Shown: in pieces, positions 32,201-41,157 of the stretch | Layout: every line of letters starts with the position of its first letter | Position numbering within the stretch: position 1 is the first letter of the stretch | Origin: Gilliamella sp. ESL0441 | GTDB lineage: Bacteria > Pseudomonadota > Gammaproteobacteria > Enterobacterales > Orbaceae | Assembly (NCBI RefSeq): GCF_019469185.1 | Contig: NZ_CP048264.1 | Location: forward strand, 434,001 to 498,000 | Direction: 5' to 3' | Length of the DNA: 64,000 nucleotides | Notes under the pieces: generated by a model | The model's input: only the letters and a program-made list of their open reading frames with translations | Database searches by the model: none | What the model was told of the DNA's origin: nothing | Translations under genes and position numbers: made by a program

Positions 32201-33215
32201 ACTAACAAAAGCCACCGAAGCTGGCACCAGTATTACTAAAATTGAAAGCCGTCTTGCATTAAATAGTGTAATCATGAAAACAGTTGCGGTTGCCTTTGCG
32301 GCAATAACCGTCATAGATGCTATAGGTGAGCTAAAAAGTGCTTTTGATATGACAGATATGGAAAACAAAGATTATTTTAAAGCTAGAGTTGTAGGCTCTT
32401 TTGCTTTAATTTTTGGATCAATACTATTAACTATTTCCACACCAATTACTTTTATTGCAGGTATAGTGCTACTCATAATAGGAACTATAGCAGTGATGTT
32501 TAGTAAAAAATACGATAACTTCACCCCTATTCAACATTGGTTAAATCGCTGCTATTTTGGTATACAAGGAGAACTAAAATATCTTGGTTATGATGCCTAT
32601 CACGAAGAAGACTACAACACCCATTCGGGGTTTGGTTGGGCGATTAATGACTATATGGTTATTGTTTATGGTATTAACACCTTTATCCACCTTAAGCCAC
32701 TCCAGAATACGATAGTGCAGACTTATCCGGCACATTACATTACCAAAGATAGCCCCAATTCAATGCAACGGCATATCTATTTTTATGTCAATATTGCTGA
32801 ATTTGCCGAAAACAACCTTAACGAATCGCTATCCGCTCATATTCGCTTGCACTTGAAAGATAATATCTATACCGATTTCAAATACCATGTTAATGCACAG
32901 GGTATAAAATTAATTCAAATCAACGAAAGTCCAATGCAAGACGACTATCTAAGTACCGATATGGAGGATTATGAAAATAAATATGATCAGCCAAAAACCA
33001 ACAGCTATCCAACTGCAAACTCGACTATTGGCAAGTCCAAGTCAAAAGACTTTAGTTTGCAAAAATCCCCGGAGCATGATTTTCAAGAACTAATGATTAA
33101 TAAATGGATAGCCGGAACCCTCGGATATTATCGAATCAAAAAATATCAGATAATCATCCAATATAATCACCGTGAAGAAGTACCATTAATAATTATGAAA
33201 AACGGAAAAATTTAA
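29259..33215 (+). CDS. VasX-like T6SS pore-forming effector
   Basis: 1318 residues. The N-terminus (GRCPACERTGLPIFLLRQAVIK, about 16-37) matches the toxin VasX N-terminal region of the T6SS effector BTH_I2691/VasX group, continuing with RTLRNGYVYVIQQ. Long charged coiled coils occupy about 585-665 and 825-905. Then come hydrophobic helices at about 909-930, 1003-1025 and a double segment at 1043-1082, the layout expected of a colicin-like membrane-inserting domain. The C-terminus (about 1090-1318) is soluble. V. cholerae VasX permeabilises the inner membrane of prey. The gene follows the DUF4123 adaptor, and its stop is 17 bases before the first member of an 11-gene membrane protein array. 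The family call is firm; pore activity is inferred. Confidence 0.82.
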   Translation: METTENIANRNQDDAKGRCPACERTGLPIFLLRQAVIKTQSVLTPDIDPTYQELADYAKTLDFKKRMPDEELKYYSYVLRTLRNGYVYVIQQIEDIESRILHAYECIEGALRLKDYYQLTSTTPRPISKACKNYCHTIPASFIHLQKECTQAWVAYSSQPWNEETINNYLQEQDNHALSRFTKIDVKNFKDSPSQATGNRAVPFKDIFGSSYQDYKNEDSKVLEFRLDNLPNSFESAHPFISLKNEKLKYVTHTSNLYINKTPISCGVVLEDTFGIAEELNSQRQNSLCMFDNEAELPPDEEIKLDDDFDAGFDVDKQNQIFERRAQNMLKMINPKLKKRFKYYRPNVFKKRTILQLIEQYRTSIVTSYDREIEKVKDAIIKHEDPSRTYDYYPLTKDDMKLSELITDKKNALNDFDGCIDQGKIDIFNDELKDAYQELVDYCKEWSQDYFTYVRWLFGDKEYQSKYSNITPKSVNMVRFWQAEFDFTNEESIQSHIKDVTQILIDASHFEVKLDEDNALWDELLSNPSSIYYIITHLNINGIDLEQKDFIDINTDTEISWNDVISRSLNIALIPNKLQEEQHKNEAKEKQKILTQQQKELEEKIKINQQELDKLEKERKTIPLQDTERHKQLQRKKRQHTQQIQKLKGQLKNVNTQLSARNPTNSPYSKKLVLAHGYLNDVSLNKYSRLVKDQKLTLIKPQYSEIHFMFRLAQLNVYPLRLDVKIRPTHIEPLVALISQMNRTYYSSEGLTLQEQKFLSQFETDDEKRPVDEKQPAGKKASLKKLRLMMFLPDLEIKNTIESFIKNLENNVLKPQELAKVIKPALKEKVKLEQTKTELETKIEQHKEQKQTTIEEIKHDNRIEKNRQILNQEREKLEQILNQNQQEQIDLDKTTHQAKIEKHRKSANIAKTGFAINIAVSGIIGVLTLSNIWDNLKQWGTPQAGEGEIQLQRQLYTNLLSLGLMGVDLTSQYRDVKLKMQLTKATEAGTSITKIESRLALNSVIMKTVAVAFAAITVIDAIGELKSAFDMTDMENKDYFKARVVGSFALIFGSILLTISTPITFIAGIVLLIIGTIAVMFSKKYDNFTPIQHWLNRCYFGIQGELKYLGYDAYHEEDYNTHSGFGWAINDYMVIVYGINTFIHLKPLQNTIVQTYPAHYITKDSPNSMQRHIYFYVNIAEFAENNLNESLSAHIRLHLKDNIYTDFKYHVNAQGIKLIQINESPMQDDYLSTDMEDYENKYDQPKTNSYPTANSTIGKSKSKDFSLQKSPEHDFQELMINKWIAGTLGYYRIKKYQIIIQYNHREEVPLIIMKNGKI

Positions 33216-33232
33216 TCAATCAGGAGAATAGC

Positions 33233-34057
33233 ATGCCGTCAAAGTACCGCCCCCAACGTTTTGGTTGGATAGGGGATCTAGAGAAAGGGAAAAATTACTT
33301 AACCAGTCCCGAGGATCGGTTGATCTTTGCTAATGATAACTACTGTGTGTTTAAACGAAAAATATTATCCGATCAGATTTTTTATTTGATTATTATTTCA
33401 TTAGGACTTATTTTCGGATGTATAGGGGAATATTTTGCAATCTCCTTAGTTGCCTTTTTTAATCCTGCAACTGAACGTACATTATTATATGTTGGTATAA
33501 CAGCTATAGTTGCTTTTTGTTTAGGCATATATTGCATTATTCCCGAATTTTACCATAATCTATTTTCACGCCGAGGAAGTCCAATTATTTTTAACCGTAA
33601 AACGGGTAAAGTGTATGTGAATGAAAGTTACTTTTTTAGCTTTCGATTTTGGTATAACCCCTTAGTATTTTTACACCCCAATAAACGCCGAATAAAAGAG
33701 TATGATTGGGCAGATTTACACGGTGTTGCCATTCATAACTATTCGCCTTACTCACTAGTCAGCGATATTTTAATGGTGTGCAAGCCGGGCACTAATCAAA
33801 CTATAGACCATATTATGTTCGACCCAGCCCGAAAAGGGGTAGGTAGTCATTTAATCTGGGGTTGGGTCAATAATTATATGATATTTGATAAATTAGCTGA
33901 CCCAAGCCGAAGCATCTACCCAACCGACCAAGAAGACAAATTCAAACAAGAAATTATCAACGGTCAAGGTTGGCCCAAATGGATGATCGAAGCGTTCAAT
34001 GCCACAACACAAGACGAGCTAGCCGACATCAAACAAAAATATCAGGTTAAGCAGTAA
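33233..34057 (+). CDS. Array copy 1: membrane protein, candidate immunity protein to the VasX-like toxin
   Basis: 274 residues. This is the toxin-proximal member of the array and the template for describing it. Residues 1-51 are conserved (MPSKYRPQRFGWIGDLEKG... to DQIFY). Residues 52-101 are variable and form two membrane helices around a short loop (FFNPATER). From 102 on (IIPEFYHNLFSRRGSPIIFNRKTG...) the protein is soluble and conserved to the terminal KYQVKQ. This domain fits my memory of DUF6708. The position behind VasX is that of TsiV2, the membrane immunity protein of V. cholerae. It has the RFGW, SRRGSP and FSFRFWYNPLVF variants. Only here is the leader unlike the array spacer (CAGGAG kept). 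Immunity is an inference. Confidence 0.7.
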   Translation: MPSKYRPQRFGWIGDLEKGKNYLTSPEDRLIFANDNYCVFKRKILSDQIFYLIIISLGLIFGCIGEYFAISLVAFFNPATERTLLYVGITAIVAFCLGIYCIIPEFYHNLFSRRGSPIIFNRKTGKVYVNESYFFSFRFWYNPLVFLHPNKRRIKEYDWADLHGVAIHNYSPYSLVSDILMVCKPGTNQTIDHIMFDPARKGVGSHLIWGWVNNYMIFDKLADPSRSIYPTDQEDKFKQEIINGQGWPKWMIEAFNATTQDELADIKQKYQVKQ

Positions 34058-34111
34058 TAAGGTTAGATAGTAAAGAAAGTTGGAAATAAGACCAAACAAC
34101 AGGAGCCAGAT

Positions 34112-34936
34112 ATGTCGTCAAAGTACCGCCCCCAACGTTTTGGTTGGATAGGGGATCTAGAGAAAGGGAAAAATTATTTAACCAGTCCCGAGGATCGGTT
34201 GATCTATGCTAATGATAATTATTGTGTATTTAAACGAAAAATATTATCAGATCAAATTTTTTATTTCTGCATTTGTATTCTTGGTTTTATTTTTGGAATA
34301 CCATTAATTTTAATTTCATATCCATTATTAATGGAGTTGGATTTTTGTAGAGAGAGTTTAGAATTCATTACAATTATAGTTATCTTAATAACTGCTTGCT
34401 TTGCATTATATATATTAATTCCAGAATTTTATCAAAATCTATTTCCATGTCGAGGCAATCCCATTATTTTCAACCGTAAAACGGGTAAAGTATATGTGAA
34501 TGAAAATTACTTTTTTAACTTTAAAATTTTACGTAACCCATTAACTTTTTTGCACCCCAATAAACGCCGAATAAAAGAGTATGATTGGGCAGATTTACAT
34601 GGTGTTGCCATTCATAACTATTCGCCTTACTCACTAGTTAGCGATATTTTAATGGTGTGCAAACCCGGCACTAACCAAACCATAGACCATATTATGTTCG
34701 ACCCAGCCCGAAAAGGGGTAGGTAGTCATTTAATCTGGGGTTGGGTCAATAATTATATGATATTTGATAAATTAGCCGACCCCAGCCGAAGCATCTACCC
34801 AACCGACCAAGAAGACAAATTCAAACAAGAAATTATCAACGATCAAGGTTGGCCCAAATGGATGATCGAAGCGTTCAATGCCACAACACAAGACGAGCTA
34901 GCCGACATCAAACAAAAATATCAGGTTAAGCAGTAA
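34112..34936 (+). CDS. Array copy 2: candidate membrane immunity paralog
   Basis: 274 residues, with Ser at position 2 (MSSKY) where all others have Pro. The hairpin runs FCICILGFIFGIPLILISY... with loop DFCRESLEF and second helix IIVILITACFALYILIP. This is practically the same hairpin as copy 6 (one Tyr/Phe difference), yet the flanks differ: RFGW here, LLGW there, and DPSRS here against ETSRS there. It carries the PCRGNP and ENYFFNFKILRNPLTF variants. It also has a unique Asp in IINDQG near the C-terminus. Confidence 0.7.
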   Translation: MSSKYRPQRFGWIGDLEKGKNYLTSPEDRLIYANDNYCVFKRKILSDQIFYFCICILGFIFGIPLILISYPLLMELDFCRESLEFITIIVILITACFALYILIPEFYQNLFPCRGNPIIFNRKTGKVYVNENYFFNFKILRNPLTFLHPNKRRIKEYDWADLHGVAIHNYSPYSLVSDILMVCKPGTNQTIDHIMFDPARKGVGSHLIWGWVNNYMIFDKLADPSRSIYPTDQEDKFKQEIINDQGWPKWMIEAFNATTQDELADIKQKYQVKQ

Positions 34937-34990
34937 TAAGGTTAGATAGTAAAGAAAGTTGGAAATAAGACCAAACAACAGGAGCCATAT

Positions 34991-35818
34991 ATGCCGTCAA
35001 AATATCGCCCACAGCTTTTAGGTTGGATTGGGGACTTAGAGAAAGGAAAGAACTACTTAACTAGCCCTGAAGATCGGTTAATCTATGCCAATGATAACTA
35101 TTGTGTTTTAAAACGCAAAAAATTATCTGACCAGATTTTTTATTTATTTATATTACTAATTTTAATATTTTTATTGAGTTTTTGTATAATAGTTTATTAT
35201 TCAGTTCCATTGAATCCACCCAAAGATAGAGATGAAGAAATAATGGATCATATATTTTTAGCTGGCGTTATTTTAAGTTGGATAATTATATATTTGATTA
35301 TTCCTGAGTTCTATCAGAATTTATTTTCACGCCGAGGAAATCCCATTATTTTTAACCGCAAAACGGGTAAAGTGTATGTGAATGAAAGTTACTTTTTTAA
35401 CTTTAAAATTTTACGTAATCCATTAACCTTTTTGCACCCCAATAAACGCCGAATAAAAGAGTATGATTGGGCAGATTTACACGGTGTTGCCATCCATAAC
35501 TATTCACCTTATTCACTAGTTAGCGATATTTTAATGGTGTGCAAACCCGGTACCAATCAAACCATAGACCATATCATGTTCGATCCAGCCCGAAATGGGG
35601 TAGGCAGTCATTTAATCTGGGGTTGGGTCAATAATTATATGATATTTGATAAATTAGCTGACCCAAGCCGAAGCATCTACCCAACCGACCAAGAAGACAA
35701 ATTCAAACAGAAAATTATCAACGGTCAAGGTTGGCCCAAATGGATGATCGAAGCGTTCAATGCCACAACACAAGACGAGCTAACCAACATCAAACAAAAA
35801 TATCAGGTTAAGCAATAA
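34991..35818 (+). CDS. Array copy 3: candidate membrane immunity paralog
   Basis: 275 residues. It has the LLGW N-terminal variant and VLKRKKLSDQ before the hairpin. The hairpin is unlike any other copy: LFILLILIFLLSFCIIVYY, a longer charged loop (NPPKDRDEEIMDH), then IFLAGVILSWIIIYLIIP. The next block is a hybrid: ESYFF from one variant joined to NFKILRNPLTF from the other, with SRRGNP. The C-terminal part has RNGVG and ELTNI. Its spacer to copy 4 is one base shorter than the standard. Confidence 0.7.
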   Translation: MPSKYRPQLLGWIGDLEKGKNYLTSPEDRLIYANDNYCVLKRKKLSDQIFYLFILLILIFLLSFCIIVYYSVPLNPPKDRDEEIMDHIFLAGVILSWIIIYLIIPEFYQNLFSRRGNPIIFNRKTGKVYVNESYFFNFKILRNPLTFLHPNKRRIKEYDWADLHGVAIHNYSPYSLVSDILMVCKPGTNQTIDHIMFDPARNGVGSHLIWGWVNNYMIFDKLADPSRSIYPTDQEDKFKQKIINGQGWPKWMIEAFNATTQDELTNIKQKYQVKQ

Positions 35819-35871
35819 CAAGGTTAGATAGTAAAAAAGTTGGAAATAAAACTAAACAACAGGAGCCAGAT

Positions 35872-36702
35872 ATGCCGTCAAAATACCGCCCCCAACGTTT
35901 TGGTTGGATAGGGGATTTAGAGAAAGGGAAAAATTACTTAACCAGTCCAGAAGATCGTTTACTTTATGCCAATGATAATTATTGTGTATTTAAACGAAAA
36001 ATATTATCAGATCAAATTTTTTATTTATCTATAAGTTCATTTTTATCAATTTCATTATTTTTTTTAATTCCTATGTTGATATATGATATTGCAACTTTAA
36101 AATTTGATGGCAAAGATAGTAAGTCAATTTTTATTATATTATTCGTTATCTTGATATGTTTTATTTTTATTTGGTACTCAATAATTCCTGAGTTTTATCA
36201 GAATTTATTTACTCGTCGTGGAAGTCCAATTATTTTTAACCGTAAAACGGGTAAAGTGTATGTGAATGAAAGTTATTTTTTTAGCTTTCGATTTTGGTAT
36301 AACCCCTTAGTATTTTTACACCCCAATAAACGCCGAATAAAAGAGTATGATTGGGCAGATTTACACGGGGTTGCCATTCATAACTATTCGCCTTACTCAC
36401 TAGTTAGCGATATTTTAATGGTCTGCAAACCCGGCACTAATCAAACCATAGACCATATTATGTTCGACCCAGCCCGAAAAGGGGTAGGTAGTCATTTGAT
36501 CTGGGGTTGGGTCAATAATTATATGATATTTGATAAATTAGCCGACCCCAGCCGAAGCATCTACCCAACCGACCAAGAAGACAAATTCAAACAAAAAATT
36601 ATTAACGGTCAAGGTTGGCCCAAATGGATGATCGAAGCATTCAATGCCACAACACAAGACGAACTAACCAACATCAAACAAAAATATCAGGTTAAGCAAT
36701 AA
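35872..36702 (+). CDS. Array copy 4: candidate membrane immunity paralog
   Basis: 276 residues, the longest copy. The hairpin begins SISSFLSISLFFLIP, shared with copy 11, but its loop (TLKFDGKDSKS) and second helix (IFIILFVILICFIFIWYSIIP) are its own. It combines RFGW and LLYAND at the N-terminus with TRRGSP and FSFRFWYNPLVF. The shared first helix in copies 4 and 11, with different downstream blocks, is good evidence for segment exchange between copies. Confidence 0.7.
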   Translation: MPSKYRPQRFGWIGDLEKGKNYLTSPEDRLLYANDNYCVFKRKILSDQIFYLSISSFLSISLFFLIPMLIYDIATLKFDGKDSKSIFIILFVILICFIFIWYSIIPEFYQNLFTRRGSPIIFNRKTGKVYVNESYFFSFRFWYNPLVFLHPNKRRIKEYDWADLHGVAIHNYSPYSLVSDILMVCKPGTNQTIDHIMFDPARKGVGSHLIWGWVNNYMIFDKLADPSRSIYPTDQEDKFKQKIINGQGWPKWMIEAFNATTQDELTNIKQKYQVKQ

Positions 36703-36759
36703 TAAGGTTAGATGATAGTACAGAAAACTGGAAATAAAGCTAAACAACAGGAGCCAGAT

Positions 36760-37584
36760 ATGCCGTCAAAGTACCGCCCCCAACGTTTTGGTTGGATAGG
36801 GGATCTAGAGAAAGGGAAAAATTACTTAACCAGTCCAGAAGATCGTTTACTCTATACCAATGATAATTATTGTGTATTTAAACGAAAAATATTATCCGAT
36901 CAAATTTTTTATTTCTGCATTTGTTTTCTTGGGATTATTCTGGGTATAGCGTCAATTATAATCTTATCTCCATTATTCTGGATATTAGATTTTAAAAATA
37001 ATAGTTCAGTAATAATTATAGTTACAATAGGTCTTGTAACTGTTTGCTTTGCATTATATATATTAATTCCAGAATTTTATCAAAATCTATTTCCATGTCG
37101 AGGCAATCCCATTATTTTCAACCGTAAAACGGGTAAAGTGTATGTGAATGAAAATTACTTTTTTAACTTTAAAATTTTACGTAACCCTTTAACCTTTTTG
37201 CACCCCAATAAACGCCGAATAAAAGAGTATGATTGGGCAGATTTACACGGGGTTGCCATTCATAACTATTCATCTTACTCACTAGTCAGCGATATTTTAA
37301 TGGTGTGCAAGCCCGGCACTAATCAAACCATAGACCATATTATGTTCGACCCAGCCCGAAAAGGGGTAGGTAGTCATTTAATCTGGGGTTGGGTCAATAA
37401 TTATATGATATTTGATAAATTAGCCGACCCCAGCCGAAGCATCTACCCAACCGACCAAGAAGACAAATTCAAACAGAAAATTATAAAAGGTCAAGGTTGG
37501 CCCAAATGGATGATTGAAGCGTTCAATGCCACAACACAAGACGAGCTAACCAACATCAAACAAAAATATCAGGTTAAGCAGTAA
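36760..37584 (+). CDS. Array copy 5: candidate membrane immunity paralog
   Basis: 274 residues. The open frame extends upstream to 36712, but I place the start at 36760 because it is preceded by the array's CAGGAGCCAGAT and gives the common MPSKYRPQ start; the extra frame is simply the spacer read through. The hairpin (FCICFLGIILGIASIIILSPLF, loop DFKNNSS, then VIIIVTIGLVTVCFALYILIP) shares its first helix with copy 7. It has PCRGNP, ENYFFNFKILRNPLTF and HNYSSYS, and a unique Lys in IIKGQG. Confidence 0.7.
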   Translation: MPSKYRPQRFGWIGDLEKGKNYLTSPEDRLLYTNDNYCVFKRKILSDQIFYFCICFLGIILGIASIIILSPLFWILDFKNNSSVIIIVTIGLVTVCFALYILIPEFYQNLFPCRGNPIIFNRKTGKVYVNENYFFNFKILRNPLTFLHPNKRRIKEYDWADLHGVAIHNYSSYSLVSDILMVCKPGTNQTIDHIMFDPARKGVGSHLIWGWVNNYMIFDKLADPSRSIYPTDQEDKFKQKIIKGQGWPKWMIEAFNATTQDELTNIKQKYQVKQ

Positions 37585-37638
37585 TAAGGTTAGATAGTAA
37601 AGAACGTTGGAAATAAGACCAAACAACAGGAGCCAGAT

Positions 37639-38463
37639 ATGCCGTCAAAGTACCGCCCACAGCTTTTAGGTTGGATAGGGGATCTAGAGAAAGGGAAAAA
37701 TTATTTAACCAGTCCCGAGGATCGGTTGATCTATACTAATGATAATTATTGTGTATTTAAACGAAAAATATTATCAGATCAAATTTTTTATTTCTGCATT
37801 TGTATTCTTGGTTTTATTTTTGGAATACCATTAATTTTAATTTCATTTCCATTATTAATGGAGTTGGATTTTTGTAGAGAAAGTTTAGAATTCATTACAA
37901 TTATAGTTATCTTAATAACTGCTTGCTTTGCATTATATATATTAATTCCAGAATTTTATCAAAATCTATTTCCATGTCGAGGCAATCCCATTATTTTCAA
38001 CCGTAAAACGGGTAAAGTATATGTGAATGAAAATTACTTTTTTAACTTTAAAATTTTACGTAACCCATTAACCTTTTTGCACCCCAATAAACGCCGAATA
38101 AAAGAGTATGATTGGGCAGATTTACATGGTGTTGCCATTCATAACTATTCGCCTTACTCACTAGTTAGCGATATTTTAATGGTGTGCAAACCCGGCACTA
38201 ACCAAACCATAGACCATATCATGTTCGACCCAGCCCGAAAAGGGGTAGGCAGTCATTTAATTTGGGGTTGGGTCAATAATTATATGATATTTGATAAATT
38301 AGCCGAAACCAGCCGAAGCATCTACCCAACCGACCAAGAAGACAAATTCAAACAGAAAATTATCAATGGTCAAGGTTGGCCCAAATGGATGATCGAAGCG
38401 TTCAATGCCACAACACAAGATGAGCTAGCCAACATCAAACAAAAATATCAGGTTAAGCAGTAA
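37639..38463 (+). CDS. Array copy 6: candidate membrane immunity paralog
   Basis: 274 residues. The hairpin is almost that of copy 2 (ILISFPLL for ILISYPLL), but it sits on an LLGW N-terminus with IYTND and an ETSRS tail variant found in no other copy. Copies 2 and 6 may be a recent duplicate pair whose flanks were then converted by neighbours. If the hairpin sets specificity, these two should protect against the same toxin. Confidence 0.7.
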   Translation: MPSKYRPQLLGWIGDLEKGKNYLTSPEDRLIYTNDNYCVFKRKILSDQIFYFCICILGFIFGIPLILISFPLLMELDFCRESLEFITIIVILITACFALYILIPEFYQNLFPCRGNPIIFNRKTGKVYVNENYFFNFKILRNPLTFLHPNKRRIKEYDWADLHGVAIHNYSPYSLVSDILMVCKPGTNQTIDHIMFDPARKGVGSHLIWGWVNNYMIFDKLAETSRSIYPTDQEDKFKQKIINGQGWPKWMIEAFNATTQDELANIKQKYQVKQ

Positions 38464-38517
38464 TAAGGTTAGATAGTAAAGAAAGTTGGAAATAAGACCA
38501 AACAACAGGAGCCAGAT

Positions 38518-39342
38518 ATGCCGTCAAAATACCGCCCCCAACGCTTTGGTTGGATAGGGGATCTAGAGAAAGGGAAAAATTACTTAACCAGTCCAGAAGA
38601 TCGTTTACTCTATACCAATGATAATTATTGTGTATTTAAACGAAAAATATTATCCGATCAAATTTTTTATTTCTGCATTTGTTTTCTTGGGATTATTCTG
38701 GGTATAGCGTCAATGATAATCTTATCTCCATTACTCTGGGAATTAGATTTTATAAAGGATAGTTTAGAATTAAATATAATTTCAATAAGCCTTATAACTG
38801 TCTGCTTTGCATTATATATATTAATTCCAGAATTTTATCAAAATCTATTTCCATGTCGAGGCAATCCCATTATTTTCAACCGTAAAACGGGTAAAGTGTA
38901 TGTGAATGAAAATTATTTTTTTAACTTTAAAATTTTACGTAACCCAGTAACCTTTTTGCACCCCAATAAACGCCGAATAAAAGAGTATGATTGGGCAGAT
39001 TTACACGGTGTTGCCATTCATAACTATTCATCTTACTCACTAGTTAGTGATATTTTAATGGTATGCAAGCCCGGCACTAATCAAACCATAGACCATATTA
39101 TGTTCGACCCAGCCCGAAAAGGAGTAGGTAGTCATTTAATCTGGGGTTGGGTCAATAATTATATGATATTTGATAAATTAGCTGACCCAAGCCGAAGCAT
39201 CTACCCAACCGACCAAGAAGACAAATTCAAACAGAAAATTATCAACGGTCAAGGTTGGCCCAAATGGATGATCGAAGCGTTCAATGCCACAACACAAGAC
39301 GAGCTAGCCGACATCAAACAAAAATATCAGGTTAAGCAGTAA
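38518..39342 (+). CDS. Array copy 7: candidate membrane immunity paralog
   Basis: 274 residues. The first helix (FCICFLGIILGIASMIILSPLL) is that of copy 5. The loop (ELDFIKDSLEL) is closer to copies 2 and 6, and the second helix starts NIISISLITVCFALYILIP. This pattern looks like a chimera of the copy 5 and copy 2/6 hairpins. It shares HNYSSYS with copy 5 and has a unique Val in LRNPVTF. Confidence 0.7.
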   Translation: MPSKYRPQRFGWIGDLEKGKNYLTSPEDRLLYTNDNYCVFKRKILSDQIFYFCICFLGIILGIASMIILSPLLWELDFIKDSLELNIISISLITVCFALYILIPEFYQNLFPCRGNPIIFNRKTGKVYVNENYFFNFKILRNPVTFLHPNKRRIKEYDWADLHGVAIHNYSSYSLVSDILMVCKPGTNQTIDHIMFDPARKGVGSHLIWGWVNNYMIFDKLADPSRSIYPTDQEDKFKQKIINGQGWPKWMIEAFNATTQDELADIKQKYQVKQ

Positions 39343-39396
39343 TAAGGTTAGATAGTAAAGAAAGTTGGAAATAAGACCAAACAACAGGAGCCAAAT

Positions 39397-40224
39397 ATGC
39401 CGTCAAAATATCGCCCACAGCTTTTAGGTTGGATAGGGGATCTAGAGAAAGGGAAAAATTACTTAACTAGCTCAGAGAAGCGGTTGATCTATATGAATGA
39501 TAATTATTGTGCTTTTATTCGACAAACATTTGCAGATCAAATTTTTTATTTTTTTATATATTTATTAGCTATTTTATTGGGTTGTGGGGCAATTTATACA
39601 GGTTTATTATTAGTTATGGAATATGATAATCCTAACATGGAAAACTATTTACTAATTGCTACTATTATAGGACTTATATTTTGTTTGGTTGGTATGAATA
39701 CTATTATTCCTGGATTTTATCATGTTTTGTTTAGCCGCCGAGGAAGTCCAATTATTTTTAACCGTAAAACGGGTAAAGTGTATGTGAATGAAAGTTACTT
39801 TTTTAGCTTTCGATTTTGGTATAACCCTTTAGTATTTTTACACCCCAATAAACGCCGAATAAAAGAGTATGATTGGGCAGATTTACACGGGGTTGCTATT
39901 CATAACTATTCGCCTTACTCACTAGTTAGCGATATTTTAATGGTCTGCAAACCCGGCACTAACCAAACCATTGACCATATCATGTTCGATCCAGCCAGAA
40001 TTGGAGTTGGTAGTCATTTAATCTGGGGTTGGGTCAATAATTATATGATATTTGATAAATTAGCCGACACCAGCCGAAGCATTTACCCAACCGACCAAGA
40101 AGACAAATTCAAACAGAAAATTATCAATGGTCAAGGTTGGCCCAAATGGATGATCGAAGCGTTCAATGCCACAACACAAGACGAGCTAGCCGACATCAAA
40201 CAAAAATATCAGGTTAAGCAGTAA
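39397..40224 (+). CDS. Array copy 8: candidate membrane immunity paralog
   Basis: 275 residues and one of the most divergent copies at the N-terminus: SSEKRLIYMNDNYCAFIRQTFADQ replaces the usual SPEDRL...KRK.LSDQ. The hairpin (FFIYLLAILLGCGAIYTGLLLVM, loop EYDNPNMENY, LLIATIIGLIFCLVGMNTIIP) ends in GFYHVLFSRRG rather than EFYQNLF. It shares the RIGVG variant, including the same synonymous DNA changes, with copy 10. A DTSRS variant is unique. Confidence 0.7.
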   Translation: MPSKYRPQLLGWIGDLEKGKNYLTSSEKRLIYMNDNYCAFIRQTFADQIFYFFIYLLAILLGCGAIYTGLLLVMEYDNPNMENYLLIATIIGLIFCLVGMNTIIPGFYHVLFSRRGSPIIFNRKTGKVYVNESYFFSFRFWYNPLVFLHPNKRRIKEYDWADLHGVAIHNYSPYSLVSDILMVCKPGTNQTIDHIMFDPARIGVGSHLIWGWVNNYMIFDKLADTSRSIYPTDQEDKFKQKIINGQGWPKWMIEAFNATTQDELADIKQKYQVKQ

Positions 40225-40278
40225 TAAGGTTAGATAGTAAAGAAAGTTGGAAATAAAACTAAACAACAGGAGCCAGAT

Positions 40279-41103
40279 ATGCCATCAAAGTACCGCCCCC
40301 AACGTTTTGGTTGGATAGGGGATTTAGAGAAAGGGAAAAATTACTTAACCAGTCCCGAGGATCGGTTGATCTATGCTAATGATAACTACTGTGTTTTAAA
40401 ACGTAAAAAATTATCAAATCAAATTTTTTATTTATGTATTGCTCTAATAGCAATTTTACTCACATGCATTGTTACATATTTGCTAATTTACTTAATTGTT
40501 TATTTTAATCCTAGAACTGATAGAAATTTGTTATATTTAGCTATATTCACTTTATTGCCGTGTAGTATAACAATCAATGTTTTAATACCAGAACTTTATC
40601 AAAATATTTTTACTCGCCGTGGAAGCCCAATTATTTTTAATCGTAAAACGAGTAAAGTGTATGTGAATGAAAGTTACTTTTTTAGCTTTCGATTTTGGTA
40701 TAACCCCTTAGTATTTTTGCACCCCAATAAACGCCGAATAAAAGAGTATGATTGGGCAGATTTACACGGTGTTGCCATTCATAACTATTCACCTTACTCA
40801 CTAGTTAGCGATATTTTAATGGTCTGCAAACCTGGCACCAATCAAACTATAGACCATATCATGTTCGATCCAGCCCGAAATGGGGTAGGCAGTCATTTAA
40901 TCTGGGGTTGGGTCAATAATTATATGATATTTGATAAATTAGCCGACCCCAGCCGAAGCATCTACCCAATCGACCAAGAAGACAAATTCAAACAAGAAAT
41001 TATCAACGGTCAAGGTTGGCCAAAATGGATGATCGAAGCATTCAATGCCACAACACAAGACGAGCTAGCCAACATCAAACAAAAATATCAGGTAAAGCAA
41101 TAA
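40279..41103 (+). CDS. Array copy 9: candidate membrane immunity paralog
   Basis: 274 residues. The hairpin (LCIALIAILLTCIVTYLLIYLIVYF, loop NPRTDRN, LLYLAIFTLLPCSITINVLIP) has a loop resembling that of copy 1 (NPATERT). Unique features are LSNQIFY and ELYQNIFTRRG. The KTSKVYVNE variant is shared only with copy 11. RNGVG is shared with copies 3 and 11. YPIDQ near the C-terminus is a single change from YPTDQ. Confidence 0.7.
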   Translation: MPSKYRPQRFGWIGDLEKGKNYLTSPEDRLIYANDNYCVLKRKKLSNQIFYLCIALIAILLTCIVTYLLIYLIVYFNPRTDRNLLYLAIFTLLPCSITINVLIPELYQNIFTRRGSPIIFNRKTSKVYVNESYFFSFRFWYNPLVFLHPNKRRIKEYDWADLHGVAIHNYSPYSLVSDILMVCKPGTNQTIDHIMFDPARNGVGSHLIWGWVNNYMIFDKLADPSRSIYPIDQEDKFKQEIINGQGWPKWMIEAFNATTQDELANIKQKYQVKQ

Positions 41104-41157
41104 TAAAGTTAGATAGTAAAGAAAGTTGGAAATAAAACCAAACAACAGGAGCCAGAT

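Noticed and set aside
36712..36759. Upstream 16-codon extension of array copy 5
   Set aside because: It is the standard array spacer read in frame; the ribosome binding site and all other copies support the start at 36760.
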